A stretch of DNA of 64,000 nt from Streptantibioticus_C sp963761325. Lineage in GTDB: Bacteria; Actinomycetota; Actinomycetes; Streptomycetales; Streptomycetaceae. Positions within the stretch are counted from its first letter, which is position 1; the number at the start of each line of letters is the position of its first letter. The position numbers and the translations under genes are program-made. Positions 34,485 through 42,614 of this stretch are shown here, piece after piece. A model generated the notes under the pieces. The model was not told the origin of the DNA and searched no databases. It saw only the letters and a list, made by a program, of their open reading frames with translations. The DNA lies in contig CAVXGZ010000002.1 of assembly GCA_963761325.1 (NCBI GenBank), positions 806,001-870,000 on the forward strand, written 5' to 3'.

Positions 34485-36539
34485 ATGTCAGGAATCAGCC
34501 GAAGAGGCTTCGTGGCGCTGTCGGCGGCCACCGCGGCCGGAGGCGTCGTCGCGGCGGCCGGCCAGCTCGCCGCCGCGAAGCCCGCGGTGGCGGCCACCGC
34601 CTCGGGCACCATCACGGACGTCAAGCACGTGGTCGTCCTGATGCAGGAGAACCGCAGCTTCGACCACTACTTCGGGTCGCTGAAGGGGGTGCGCGGCTTC
34701 GCCGACCGGGCCGCCATCACGCTCTCCGGCGGCCAGAGCGTCTTCAACCAGCCCAGCGGCTCGGGGCGGCAGTACCCGTGGCAACTGAGCGACACCGGCT
34801 CCTTCCTGGGCAACTCCCCGGAGAAGCTGGCGCAGTGCGACGGCTCGCTCGACCACGGCTGGGCCACCCAGCACGCGGCGTGGAACGGCGGCCTGATGGA
34901 CGCCTGGGTGTCCGCCAAGGGCTCCAGCCGCACGATGGGCTACCTGGACCGCACCGACATCCCGTTCCACTACGCGCTGGCCGACGCCTACACGGTCTGC
35001 GACGCCTACCACTGCTCGATCATCAGCGCCACCGGCCCGAACCGCACCTACCTGTGGGGCGGGATGATCGACCCGAACGGCACGGCGGGCGGCCCGGCCT
35101 ACGACGGCGCCGACGAGTCGGGGCTGACCTGGCAGACGTTCGCCGAGTCGCTGCAGAACGCGGGCGTCAGCTGGCGGCTCTACCAGCGGGCCGACGACAA
35201 CTTCGGCGACAACGGCCTCGCCTACTTCAGCCAGTTCGCCGACGCCGCCGCCGGTTCGCCGCTCTACCAGCGCGGCATGTCCTCGGTGCCGGACACCGCG
35301 GGCAACACCGCGGACGACATCGTCGCCGCCATCCGGGCGGACACGGTGGCCGGCACGCTGCCGCAGGTCTCCTGGGTGGTCGCCAACCAGGCCTTCTCCG
35401 AGCACCCCGACGCCCCGCCCGGCGACGGCGCGCACTTCGTCGACAACATCCTGCAGGCGCTCGCCGCCGACCCGGACGTGCTCGACTCCACCGTGGTGTT
35501 CCTCAACTACGACGAGAACGACGGCTTCTTCGACCACGTGCCGCCGCCGGTCCCGGTGGCCGGCACCGCCGAGGAGTTCTACGACGGCGAGCCGATCGGC
35601 CTGGGCTTCCGCGTGCCGATGGTGGTCGTCTCGCCCTGGTCCCGGGGCGGCTGGGTCGACTCGCAGGTCTTCGACCACACCTCGGTCATCCAGTTCGTCG
35701 AGACCTGGACCGCGGCGCTGGGCACCCCGGCCACCTGCGCCAGCATCAGCCCCTGGCGCCGCAAGGTCACCGGCGACCTGACCAGCGCCTTCGACTTCAC
35801 CTCGCCGGTCTACGGACTGCCCTCGCTGCCCGACACCAGCACGGTCATCGGCCAGTCGTCGTGCACCCTGCTGCCCAACCCCTCCCCGAACTCCAACGCG
35901 CTGCCCGCCCAGGAGCCCGGCAGCAAACCGGCCCGCCCGCTGCCCTACCAGCCCAACGGGTACGTCGACCGGCTGGAGTTCGACGCCGGCGGGCAGACCC
36001 TGATCTGGCTCGACATGGCCAACACCGGTTCCCAGGCGACCAAGGCGGCGCACTTCGCCGTCTACGCCAACGCCTACCGCTCCGGCGGCCCCTGGCAGTA
36101 CACGGTGGACGCCGGCGGCACCGCGAGCGACTACTACAACATCGGCACCGGCTTCGGCTCCGGCAAGTACGACCTGACGATGATCGGCCCGAACCGCTTC
36201 CTGCGGCACTTCGCCGGCGACGCCACCGCCGCGGGCGCCGCCGTCGAGGCCACCACGTCCTACGCCGTCGAACCGGGCAGCGGGAAGCTCGCGATCTACT
36301 TCGCGATGACCAACAAGGCGACCGGTCCCGCCACCTTCACCATCACCTCCACCAACTACCGCTCCGACGGCCCGTGGACCTACCAGGTCCCGGCCGGCGG
36401 CACCGTCAGCGACTACTTCAACGCGGTCGCCTACACCGGCGGCTGGTACGACTTCACCGTCACGGTGGACCTGGACGCGAGCTGGTCGCGGCGGTTCACC
36501 GGGCACCTGGAGACTCCGGCGGCGAGCGTCACCGGCTGA
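34485..36539 (+). CDS. TAT-exported phospholipase C (phosphocholine-specific type)
   Basis: A 684-residue secreted enzyme of the acid phosphatase/phospholipase C superfamily. The TAT signal is SRRGFVALSAA; cleavage should follow near AVAATASG. The catalytic part has VVLMQENRSFDHYFGSLKG and later FVNYDENDGFFDHVPPP-like FLNYDENDGFFDHV. The C-terminal third carries two similar DUF756-like repeats (YANAYRSGGPWQYTVDAG and NYRSDGPWTYQVPAGG). Such enzymes hydrolyse phosphatidylcholine and release phosphate under starvation. Upstream spacing suggests ATG 34485 with AAGGAT as weak SD. Confidence 0.9.
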   Translation: MSGISRRGFVALSAATAAGGVVAAAGQLAAAKPAVAATASGTITDVKHVVVLMQENRSFDHYFGSLKGVRGFADRAAITLSGGQSVFNQPSGSGRQYPWQLSDTGSFLGNSPEKLAQCDGSLDHGWATQHAAWNGGLMDAWVSAKGSSRTMGYLDRTDIPFHYALADAYTVCDAYHCSIISATGPNRTYLWGGMIDPNGTAGGPAYDGADESGLTWQTFAESLQNAGVSWRLYQRADDNFGDNGLAYFSQFADAAAGSPLYQRGMSSVPDTAGNTADDIVAAIRADTVAGTLPQVSWVVANQAFSEHPDAPPGDGAHFVDNILQALAADPDVLDSTVVFLNYDENDGFFDHVPPPVPVAGTAEEFYDGEPIGLGFRVPMVVVSPWSRGGWVDSQVFDHTSVIQFVETWTAALGTPATCASISPWRRKVTGDLTSAFDFTSPVYGLPSLPDTSTVIGQSSCTLLPNPSPNSNALPAQEPGSKPARPLPYQPNGYVDRLEFDAGGQTLIWLDMANTGSQATKAAHFAVYANAYRSGGPWQYTVDAGGTASDYYNIGTGFGSGKYDLTMIGPNRFLRHFAGDATAAGAAVEATTSYAVEPGSGKLAIYFAMTNKATGPATFTITSTNYRSDGPWTYQVPAGGTVSDYFNAVAYTGGWYDFTVTVDLDASWSRRFTGHLETPAASVTG

Positions 36540-36549
36540 CGCCGGCGCC

Positions 36550-36594
36550 GGACGGCCCGGCCCGCGCCGTGTCCCGGCGCGGGCCGGGCCGTCC
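36550..36594. terminator. Very strong bidirectional hairpin
   Basis: A perfect 19-bp stem (36550-36568 with 36576-36594) and a seven-base loop separate convergent genes. It is the strongest inverted repeat I found in the window. Confidence 0.85.
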
Positions 36595-36596
36595 CG

Positions 36597-37337
36597 TCAA
36601 CCCGCGCCGATGTCGCGGGCCAGCTCCAGGGCGAGGAAGCGGTCCAGGTACGCGAAGACCTCGAACCGGCCGCCCGGCGCGAACCCGGGGGCCTCGGCCA
36701 CGTGGTCCAGCAGGTCGAGCACCGCCGCGGTGTCGAGATCGCGGCCCAGCGCCTCGGTCGCGGACGCCTTCAGCTCGCCCGGCAGCGGCTTGGACGGCTC
36801 CCGCGACCAGCGGGCCACGCCCTGCCGCCACTCCCGGAGCACCGCGGCGGCCGCGGCGAGCCGTTCCGGGCCGAGCGGCGCGGGGTCGGCGTGCGGATGG
36901 CGCAGCAGGGCCAGCCGCAGCGCCGCGGGCTCCGGCTCGCCGGACTCCGGCTCCCAGCCGTGCACCGCGCCGGTGGCGAGTTGGACGCCGTCGGCCGGGT
37001 CGGGGCGCGCGGCGCCGTCCGCGAGCACGAGGAGGTCCGCGCTTCCGCCGGGCAGCGGCCACGCGTCGGCGGGCGGCGCGACGCCCAGCGCGGCGGCCTG
37101 CCGCTCCAGGCCGGCGGCCGGCGCCGACGGATCCGGGCGGTCGATCATGTGGAGCACCTGGCGGCCGGCGGACTCCACGACCCGGCGCAGCACGTCGGCC
37201 ACCACCAGCGCCCGCAGATCGGCCGGTCCCGCGGCGCCGTCCGCGCCGGCCAGGTGGACCCGCACGGTCAGCAGGCCGGGGCGGGCGCTGGTGATCGGTA
37301 CGCGGGAGCCGGTGCGCGCGTCGGTGACAGTCAGCAT
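36597..37337 (-). CDS. Conserved hypothetical protein with a CysRS-like C-terminus
   Basis: A 246-residue protein of a streptomycete family of unknown function. The start (LTVTDARTGSRVPITSARPGLLTVRVH) and the end (LDTAAVLDLLDHVAE...YLDRFLALELARDIG) have a loose resemblance to segments of cysteinyl-tRNA synthetase/MshC-like proteins, but KMSKS and other catalytic motifs are absent. Role unknown. The -10 TAGCGT at leaderless distance supports the ATG at 37337. Confidence 0.7.
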   Translation of the reverse strand: MLTVTDARTGSRVPITSARPGLLTVRVHLAGADGAAGPADLRALVVADVLRRVVESAGRQVLHMIDRPDPSAPAAGLERQAAALGVAPPADAWPLPGGSADLLVLADGAARPDPADGVQLATGAVHGWEPESGEPEPAALRLALLRHPHADPAPLGPERLAAAAAVLREWRQGVARWSREPSKPLPGELKASATEALGRDLDTAAVLDLLDHVAEAPGFAPGGRFEVFAYLDRFLALELARDIGAG

Positions 37338-37343
37338 GCCCGC

Positions 37344-37349
37344 ACGCTA
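37344..37349 (-). promoter_or_regulatory. -10 element for a leaderless transcript of the hypothetical gene
   Basis: TAGCGT on the minus strand ends six bases before the ATG at 37337. Confidence 0.55.
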
Positions 37350-37374
37350 CCCGCAGTCGCCGCGCGCCGGGCGG

Positions 37375-37953
37375 TCACCTGCGGTGGCCCCGGCTCCACT
37401 GCGGACCGACCTCGCCCCACTCGCGCTGCCACTGCCGCGCGCGGCGCCGGTCGAGGTCCAGCCGCACCAGGCGGTGGCCGACCAGCGCCGCCACGCAGAA
37501 GCCGCCCGCCGCGGCCGCGCCGATGATGTCCGTCTGCACGGCGGTCTGCAGCCCGTCCAGCGGCGGATCGGTGATCCGCTCGTGGTGGTCGACCCAGACC
37601 GTGGTGGTCGACCCGGCCCGTTTGCCCGGGCCCACCACCACGTGGGCGCTGTGCACCCGGCCGTCGTGCCCGCGCCAGGTCACCGGGGCCTGCACCTCGT
37701 CGGGTCCCGAGTCGCTGTTGTGCGGCGCTGGGACCGGCCGGGCGTTCCGCGCCACGGTGGCGGTCACCTGGTGCCGCTCCTGGTTCTGCGCGGTGAGCGC
37801 GGCGTGCATGCCGTCGGCCGCCGCGATACCGGTGATCGGGGCGCCGACGGCCATCACGACCCCCGCCGTCACACCGGCCCACGCCTGCACGACGTCCGAG
37901 CGGCGCCGGAGCGGATTGCGCCGCCATCGCCACAGTCGCACGGTCTGTCGCAT
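37375..37953 (-). CDS. Rv1733c-family membrane protein
   Basis: A 192-residue protein with two hydrophobic segments (AWAGVTAGVVMAVGAPITGIAA near residue 25 and AAAAGGFCVAALVGHRLVRL near residue 155) flanking an extracytoplasmic domain with PVTWRGHDGRVHSAHVVVGP. This is the layout of Rv1733c, a DosR-dormancy-regulon membrane antigen of mycobacteria; streptomycetes have several paralogues of unknown function. The N-terminus is rich in Arg/Trp. Confidence 0.85.
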   Translation of the reverse strand: MRQTVRLWRWRRNPLRRRSDVVQAWAGVTAGVVMAVGAPITGIAAADGMHAALTAQNQERHQVTATVARNARPVPAPHNSDSGPDEVQAPVTWRGHDGRVHSAHVVVGPGKRAGSTTTVWVDHHERITDPPLDGLQTAVQTDIIGAAAAGGFCVAALVGHRLVRLDLDRRRARQWQREWGEVGPQWSRGHRR

Positions 37954-38030
37954 GGCCAGGTCACCCCAGGTCCATTATGTCCCCGGGGTCGGACCGGCGC
38001 ATGTGGTCCGCCGGGCGACGGCGGCGGGCC

Positions 38031-38906
38031 CTAGCCCTTCACCGATCCGGAGTTGGCGCTGCGCACGAAGTGCCGCTGGAAGACGAAGAACAGCACCGCG
38101 ACCGGGATGGTGGCCAGCAGGGCGGCGGTGAGCTTCAGCGGGTACTGCGTGCCGGCGCTCAGGCTTCCGGAGACGAAGTGCGCGAGACCGGTGGTGAGCG
38201 TCTCGTACTGCGGGGACTCGGTGGCGACCAGGAAGTGGGTGAACTCGTTCCAGGAGCTCTGGAAGGACAGGATGGTCAGGGTGATCAACGCGGGCCTGGC
38301 CATCGGCAGCACCACCGACCAGAAGATCCGGAAGACCCCGGCGCCGTCGATCCTGGCCGCCTCCTCCACCTCCCTGGGAATCGACAGGAAGAACTGCCGC
38401 ATGATGAACACCCCGGCCGCGTCGACCATCAGCGGCACGATCATCGCCGTGTAGGTGTCGAAGATCCCCAACTGGTTGAGCACCAGGAACTTGGGGATCA
38501 GCAGCACCACGCCCGGCACCGCCATCACCGTCAGCAGCCCGTTGAACAGCACCCCGCGGCCCCGGAACTCCAGCCTGGCCAGCGCGTATCCGGCCAGCGA
38601 GTCGAAGAAGACCCGGCCGCTGGTGACGCAGAGCGTCACGAAGACCGAGTTGCCCAGCCAGCGGCCGAACGGCACCGACTCGCCGGCCCCGCCGATGCCG
38701 AACAGCCGGCGGTAGGAGTCCAGGTCGAACGGGTTGGGCACCAGCGAGAGCGGGTGCGAGGCGGCGTCCGGATCGGTCTTGAACGAGGTGACGAGCTGGA
38801 TGACGAAGGGCATCACGTAGAACAGCCCGACCACCGAGATGATCAGCACGCCGATCAGCCGCAGTGTCCTGCCGCCGCGGTCGGCGGGTGCGCTGCCGGC
38901 GCTCAT
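38031..38906 (-). CDS. Carbohydrate ABC transporter permease (MalG-like)
   Basis: A 291-residue inner-membrane permease with about six transmembrane segments and the EAA loop EEAARIDGAGVFRIFWSVVLP near residue 200 that docks the ATPase. Belongs to the binding-protein-dependent sugar importers. ATG overlaps the previous permease stop in ATGA and has GGAGGA five bases upstream, so the genes are translationally coupled. The ATPase is not encoded here; streptomycetes use the shared MsiK. Confidence 0.9.
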   Translation of the reverse strand: MSAGSAPADRGGRTLRLIGVLIISVVGLFYVMPFVIQLVTSFKTDPDAASHPLSLVPNPFDLDSYRRLFGIGGAGESVPFGRWLGNSVFVTLCVTSGRVFFDSLAGYALARLEFRGRGVLFNGLLTVMAVPGVVLLIPKFLVLNQLGIFDTYTAMIVPLMVDAAGVFIMRQFFLSIPREVEEAARIDGAGVFRIFWSVVLPMARPALITLTILSFQSSWNEFTHFLVATESPQYETLTTGLAHFVSGSLSAGTQYPLKLTAALLATIPVAVLFFVFQRHFVRSANSGSVKG

Positions 38907-40090
38907 CGGGTTCCTCCTCGCAGGCGGCGCAGCGGCGACGGGCGTCCGTCGCGGTCGCGCAGCAGCACCCGTTGCAGCACCGTCATCAGCATGATGACCG
39001 CGAGCAGCAGGAACGCCGTGGCCGCGGCGATGCCGTAGGCGCCGTTCTGGAAGCCGTCGGTGTACGACAGGTAGGCGGGGGTCAAGGTGGTGTTGGCCGG
39101 CGCGCCCTGGCTCATCACGTAGACCGCGTCGAAGACCTGCCAGGTCGAGATCAGGCCGAGGGTGAGCACCAGGAAGATCACCGGGCGCAGCGCGGGCAGC
39201 GTGACGTTGCGGAAGGACTGCCAGCGGCTCGCGCCGTCGAGCAGCGCGGCCTCCTCCAGCTCCTCCGGCACGTCCTGCAGCGCGGCGAGGAACATCAGCA
39301 TGAAGGTGCCGGACGTGGTCCAGATGGCCAGCATGATGATGGTGCACATCGCGATGGACGGCCCGGCCAGCCAGTCCCACCACGACAGTCCGGCGAAGCC
39401 GTGCTGGGCGAGCGCGGCGACCGGGTGGTTCTCGTCGACGATGCCCAGCCCGCCGAGCACCGTCCAGGTCAGCCCGTTGGGGTCGGTGAACCACTTGGGC
39501 CCGGTGATGCCGACCCACTTGAGCAGGGCGTTGACCGCGCCGCTGCCCTGGAAGAGGAAGAGGAAGACGGTCGAGATGGCGATCGAGCTGGTCACCGAGG
39601 GGAAGAAGAAGACGGTACGGAACAGTCCCTTCCCCTTCAGCCACCGCTTGTTGACGGCGACCGCCAGGGCGAGGGAGAGCACGGTCTGCAAGGGTACGAC
39701 GAGCAGCACGTAGTACAGGTTGTTGCGTACCGAGGTCATGAACAGGGTGCGGTTGAGGCCGTTGTTGGTGAGCAGGTCCGTGTAGTTCCTGATGCCCACG
39801 AAGTCGGCCGCGCCGCTGAACGGGTTGGACTGCCCGTTCCAGTTGAGCAGGCTGACCCACAGCGCCATCAGGATGGGCAGCAGCAGGAACAGGCCCAGGA
39901 CGACGACCATGGGGCTGACGAACAGCCAGCCCCACAGTCCCTGGCGGTCCTTGATGCCCGGACGGCGGCGCGTCCTGCCGGACGCGCCGCCCTCCGGTCC
40001 GCTGCCACCCGGAGCGGTGCGGATCCGGCGGTTTCCGCGGACCGCGAGCGCGGGCCCGTCGGGGACGGGGCCGTTGCCGAGGTGGCTCAT
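38903..40090 (-). CDS. Carbohydrate ABC transporter permease (MalF-like)
   Basis: A 395-residue permease with a hydrophilic N-terminus of about 50 residues, six or so membrane segments and the EAA loop EEAALLDGASRWQSFRNVTLP near residue 300. The larger MalF-type partner of the downstream permease. Starts 23 bases after the binding-protein stop and overlaps the next gene by four bases. Confidence 0.9.
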   Translation of the reverse strand: MSHLGNGPVPDGPALAVRGNRRIRTAPGGSGPEGGASGRTRRRPGIKDRQGLWGWLFVSPMVVVLGLFLLLPILMALWVSLLNWNGQSNPFSGAADFVGIRNYTDLLTNNGLNRTLFMTSVRNNLYYVLLVVPLQTVLSLALAVAVNKRWLKGKGLFRTVFFFPSVTSSIAISTVFLFLFQGSGAVNALLKWVGITGPKWFTDPNGLTWTVLGGLGIVDENHPVAALAQHGFAGLSWWDWLAGPSIAMCTIIMLAIWTTSGTFMLMFLAALQDVPEELEEAALLDGASRWQSFRNVTLPALRPVIFLVLTLGLISTWQVFDAVYVMSQGAPANTTLTPAYLSYTDGFQNGAYGIAAATAFLLLAVIMLMTVLQRVLLRDRDGRPSPLRRLRGGTR

Positions 40091-40113
40091 GGTCTTCTCC
40101 TACCGGGCCCGGC

Positions 40114-41358
40114 TCAGTTGCTGCCGGTCAGGGCTTGGTCACCGTTGGTCTGGAAATCGGAGAGGATCTTCTTCGGATCGGTGGTGGCCAGCGAGCCGAT
40201 CTCACTGTCGAGCTGGGTCAGCACGTTGGTGAACCCCGCGATGGTCACCGGACCCTGGGCGAAGGAGCTGCCGTCGGCCCAGGCGGAGAACTGCGGGAAC
40301 TTCGCCTTGTACGTCGTCATCGCGCTGTCGCGCGAGGGCATGACGCCGTAGGCGCCGGCGAACTTCACCTGCTGGGCGTCCGTGGTGAACGCCTTGACCA
40401 GGGAGACCGCGGCGGCGTGGTGCGCGCTCTTGTTGGCGATGCCCCAGCAGGTGCTGAAGGACAGCGTGCCCTTGCCGGCCGGTCCCTGCGGCAGGGCGAT
40501 GACCTTGTAGGGGACCTTGGGGTAGTCGGCGGTCATCGCGCCGCTGAGCCAGTTGCCCTCGATGGTCATGGCGGCCTTCTGGGTGCCCAGCGCCTCACCG
40601 CCCCAGCCGGCGTCGACCTGCTTGGGGAACTTCAGCACGCCCTCGTTCATCAGCTTCTTGACGAAGGTGAGACCGGTGATGTTCGCCTTGCTGTCCGCGG
40701 TGACCTTGGTCTGGGCCGGGTTGACCAGCCAGCCGCCGGCCTGCCGCATGAAGACGCCCAGCTCGTTGTACGAGCCGTCGACCACCAGGCCGGTGACCTT
40801 GCCCTTGGTGAGCTTCTTGGCCACCTTCTCCAGGTCCGACCAGTTCTTCGGGTAGTCGGCCGCGGTGAGCCCGGCCTTCTGCCACATCGAGGTGTTGATC
40901 GCCAGCGCCAGCGTGGAGGAGTCCTTCGGGGCGCAGACGAACTTCCCCTTGTAGCTGAAGGACTTCACCAGGGTGGGGGAGAAGTCGCTCTTGTACGACA
41001 GCTGGTCGCCGTAGTCGTAGAGCGAGTTGCCCTTGGCGTAGTTGGCGAAGACGTCGGAGCCGACGTAGAAGACGTCCGGCGGCTTGCCGCCGGCCAGCGA
41101 CTGGCCGAGCTGCTGTTCGAGGTTCTGCGCGGCCGTGACGGTCACCGTGTTGCCGGTCTGCTTCGCCCACGCCTTGGCGGCGGAGGTGACGGCGTTGGTC
41201 TCGGCGTCGCCGGAGGAGCCGATCATCACGGTGAGGTGCTGCTTGCCGCCGCTCGCCTGCTTGCTGCTGCTGTTGCTGCCGAAACTGGACGAACAGCCGG
41301 CGAGCAGGAACGCTCCGCATATGAGCGTCGCTGTCGCGGCTCTGGTGGTTGCTTTCAT
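40114..41358 (-). CDS. Extracellular sugar-binding lipoprotein of an ABC importer
   Basis: A 414-residue family-1 solute-binding protein. Signal peptide with lipobox LLAGC (Cys22), then a Ser-rich linker and a binding fold with VMIGSSGDAETNAVTSAAKA. It should capture an oligosaccharide released or handled with the adjacent glycosidase; alpha-glucosides are the simplest guess. GGAGAGA precedes the ATG. Transcribed after LacI and followed by both permeases. Confidence 0.9.
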   Translation of the reverse strand: MKATTRAATATLICGAFLLAGCSSSFGSNSSSKQASGGKQHLTVMIGSSGDAETNAVTSAAKAWAKQTGNTVTVTAAQNLEQQLGQSLAGGKPPDVFYVGSDVFANYAKGNSLYDYGDQLSYKSDFSPTLVKSFSYKGKFVCAPKDSSTLALAINTSMWQKAGLTAADYPKNWSDLEKVAKKLTKGKVTGLVVDGSYNELGVFMRQAGGWLVNPAQTKVTADSKANITGLTFVKKLMNEGVLKFPKQVDAGWGGEALGTQKAAMTIEGNWLSGAMTADYPKVPYKVIALPQGPAGKGTLSFSTCWGIANKSAHHAAAVSLVKAFTTDAQQVKFAGAYGVMPSRDSAMTTYKAKFPQFSAWADGSSFAQGPVTIAGFTNVLTQLDSEIGSLATTDPKKILSDFQTNGDQALTGSN

Positions 41359-41412
41359 CGTCTCTCCGTTGACTGACGGTGCCTGGGGACGGCGGGTGAG
41401 GGTGGGTGGATC

Positions 41413-42486
41413 TCACGGCTGGACGGCGGTGCCTGAGCTCTCGCGTACGACCAGTTCGGGGGGGAGCAGCAGGCGTTCCGGCTCTGCCTGCGGGTTCTTG
41501 ATGCGTTTGAGCAGCAGCCGGGTGCAGGCCCGGCCGACCTCCTCCAGCGGTTGGTGCAGGCTGGTGAGGCTCGGCGAGAGCAGCCCGGCGGCCGGTGAGT
41601 CGTCGAAGCCGACCACGGCCACGTCGCGCCCCGGGACCAGCCCCGCGTCGCGCAGCGCCCGGTAGCAGCCGAGTGCGAGGGTGTCGCTGGCGGCGACCAC
41701 CGCGGTGGCCCGGGACGGGAAGAGCGGGCGCACCGTGTCGCGCGCCGCGTCCACGTCGTCCACGGTGCTCAACCGCAGCCCGCGCACCGGCAGTCCGTGC
41801 CGGAGCGCCGCCTCCCGCCAGCCGCGCGCCCGGTCGTCGCCGACGCCGGAGCCGCGCGGCCAGCCCAGGAAGGCGATCCGGCGGTGGCCGAGGCCGACGA
41901 GGTGGTCCACCGCCATGCCGGTGCCCAGCGCGCCGTCCACGTCCACCCAGTCGCCGATGCCGCCCGCCGACCAGCGGCCGAACGCGGTGAACGGGATCTT
42001 CTGCCGCTCCAGCCAGACCGGCCGCCGGTCGCCGCGGTAGGTGTTGCTCAGCACGAAGCCGTCGACCGAGTGGTCGCGCAGCAACTCCGCGTACCGGTCG
42101 GTCTCGTCGGGCGTGCCGGCCGGCGCGGCGAACAGCAGCACGCGGTGGCCCGCCTGGTCGGCCGCCTCGGACAGCGCGTGCAGGAAGCGGTCGAGGACCT
42201 GGGTGGATATGCCGCTCGGGGCGGGCTGCACCCCGTAGCCGATCAGCCGGCTGGAGCGGGTGCGCAGCGAACGGGCCGCCTGGTGCGGCCGGTAGTCCAA
42301 CTCCTCGACCGCCCGGCGCACCCTGACCAGGGTGTCGGGCGCGAGAAGCTGCGGGGTGTTGAGCGCGTTGGACACCGTCTGCCGTGAGACGCCGGCCCGT
42401 TGGGCGACCTGGGCCAGGGTCGCTGCCCCGCTCCCAGGTCCGCCGGACGGCGTCTTTCCAGCCACCTCGGTGCCTTCCTCGCTCAC
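41413..42486 (-). CDS. LacI-family transcriptional regulator
   Basis: A 357-residue repressor with LacI HTH (TLAQVAQRAGVSRQTVSNAL, then hinge YRPHQAARSLRTRSSRLIGY) and periplasmic-binding-like sensor domain with GYGVQPAPSGIST. Start is a GTG without clear SD. It lies upstream of the sugar importer it probably controls. Operator halves in the intergenic region suggest that it also controls the divergent glycosidase. Confidence 0.9.
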   Translation of the reverse strand: MSEEGTEVAGKTPSGGPGSGAATLAQVAQRAGVSRQTVSNALNTPQLLAPDTLVRVRRAVEELDYRPHQAARSLRTRSSRLIGYGVQPAPSGISTQVLDRFLHALSEAADQAGHRVLLFAAPAGTPDETDRYAELLRDHSVDGFVLSNTYRGDRRPVWLERQKIPFTAFGRWSAGGIGDWVDVDGALGTGMAVDHLVGLGHRRIAFLGWPRGSGVGDDRARGWREAALRHGLPVRGLRLSTVDDVDAARDTVRPLFPSRATAVVAASDTLALGCYRALRDAGLVPGRDVAVVGFDDSPAAGLLSPSLTSLHQPLEEVGRACTRLLLKRIKNPQAEPERLLLPPELVVRESSGTAVQP

Positions 42487-42535
42487 GCGCCGGGACCGGG
42501 TTCGCTGCCGATCCGGACGCGGCGTTGCGTCAAAT

Positions 42536-42603
42536 GTTGGATCGATAAAACTCTCTGGGCACCCTTGTTGGCAAGGGGTAAGGTGATATTTGATCGATCC
42601 AAC
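42536..42603. promoter_or_regulatory. Paired LacI-type operators in the divergent promoter region
   Basis: GTTGGATCGATAAA (42536-42549) and its mirror TTTGATCGATCCAAC (42589-42603) carry the CG-centred GATCGAT core usual for LacI operators. The outer 11 bases are perfect inverted repeats of each other. A second palindrome, CCCTTG-TTGG-CAAGGG (42562-42577), lies between them. Confidence 0.72.
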
Positions 42604-42614
42604 GAGGAAGGCCG

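Noticed and set aside
34301..37294. A long plus-strand frame overlapping phospholipase C and the next gene
   Set aside because: It is out of frame with the phospholipase and crosses a 19-bp terminator hairpin; its Arg/Pro/Ala composition is typical of a shadow frame.
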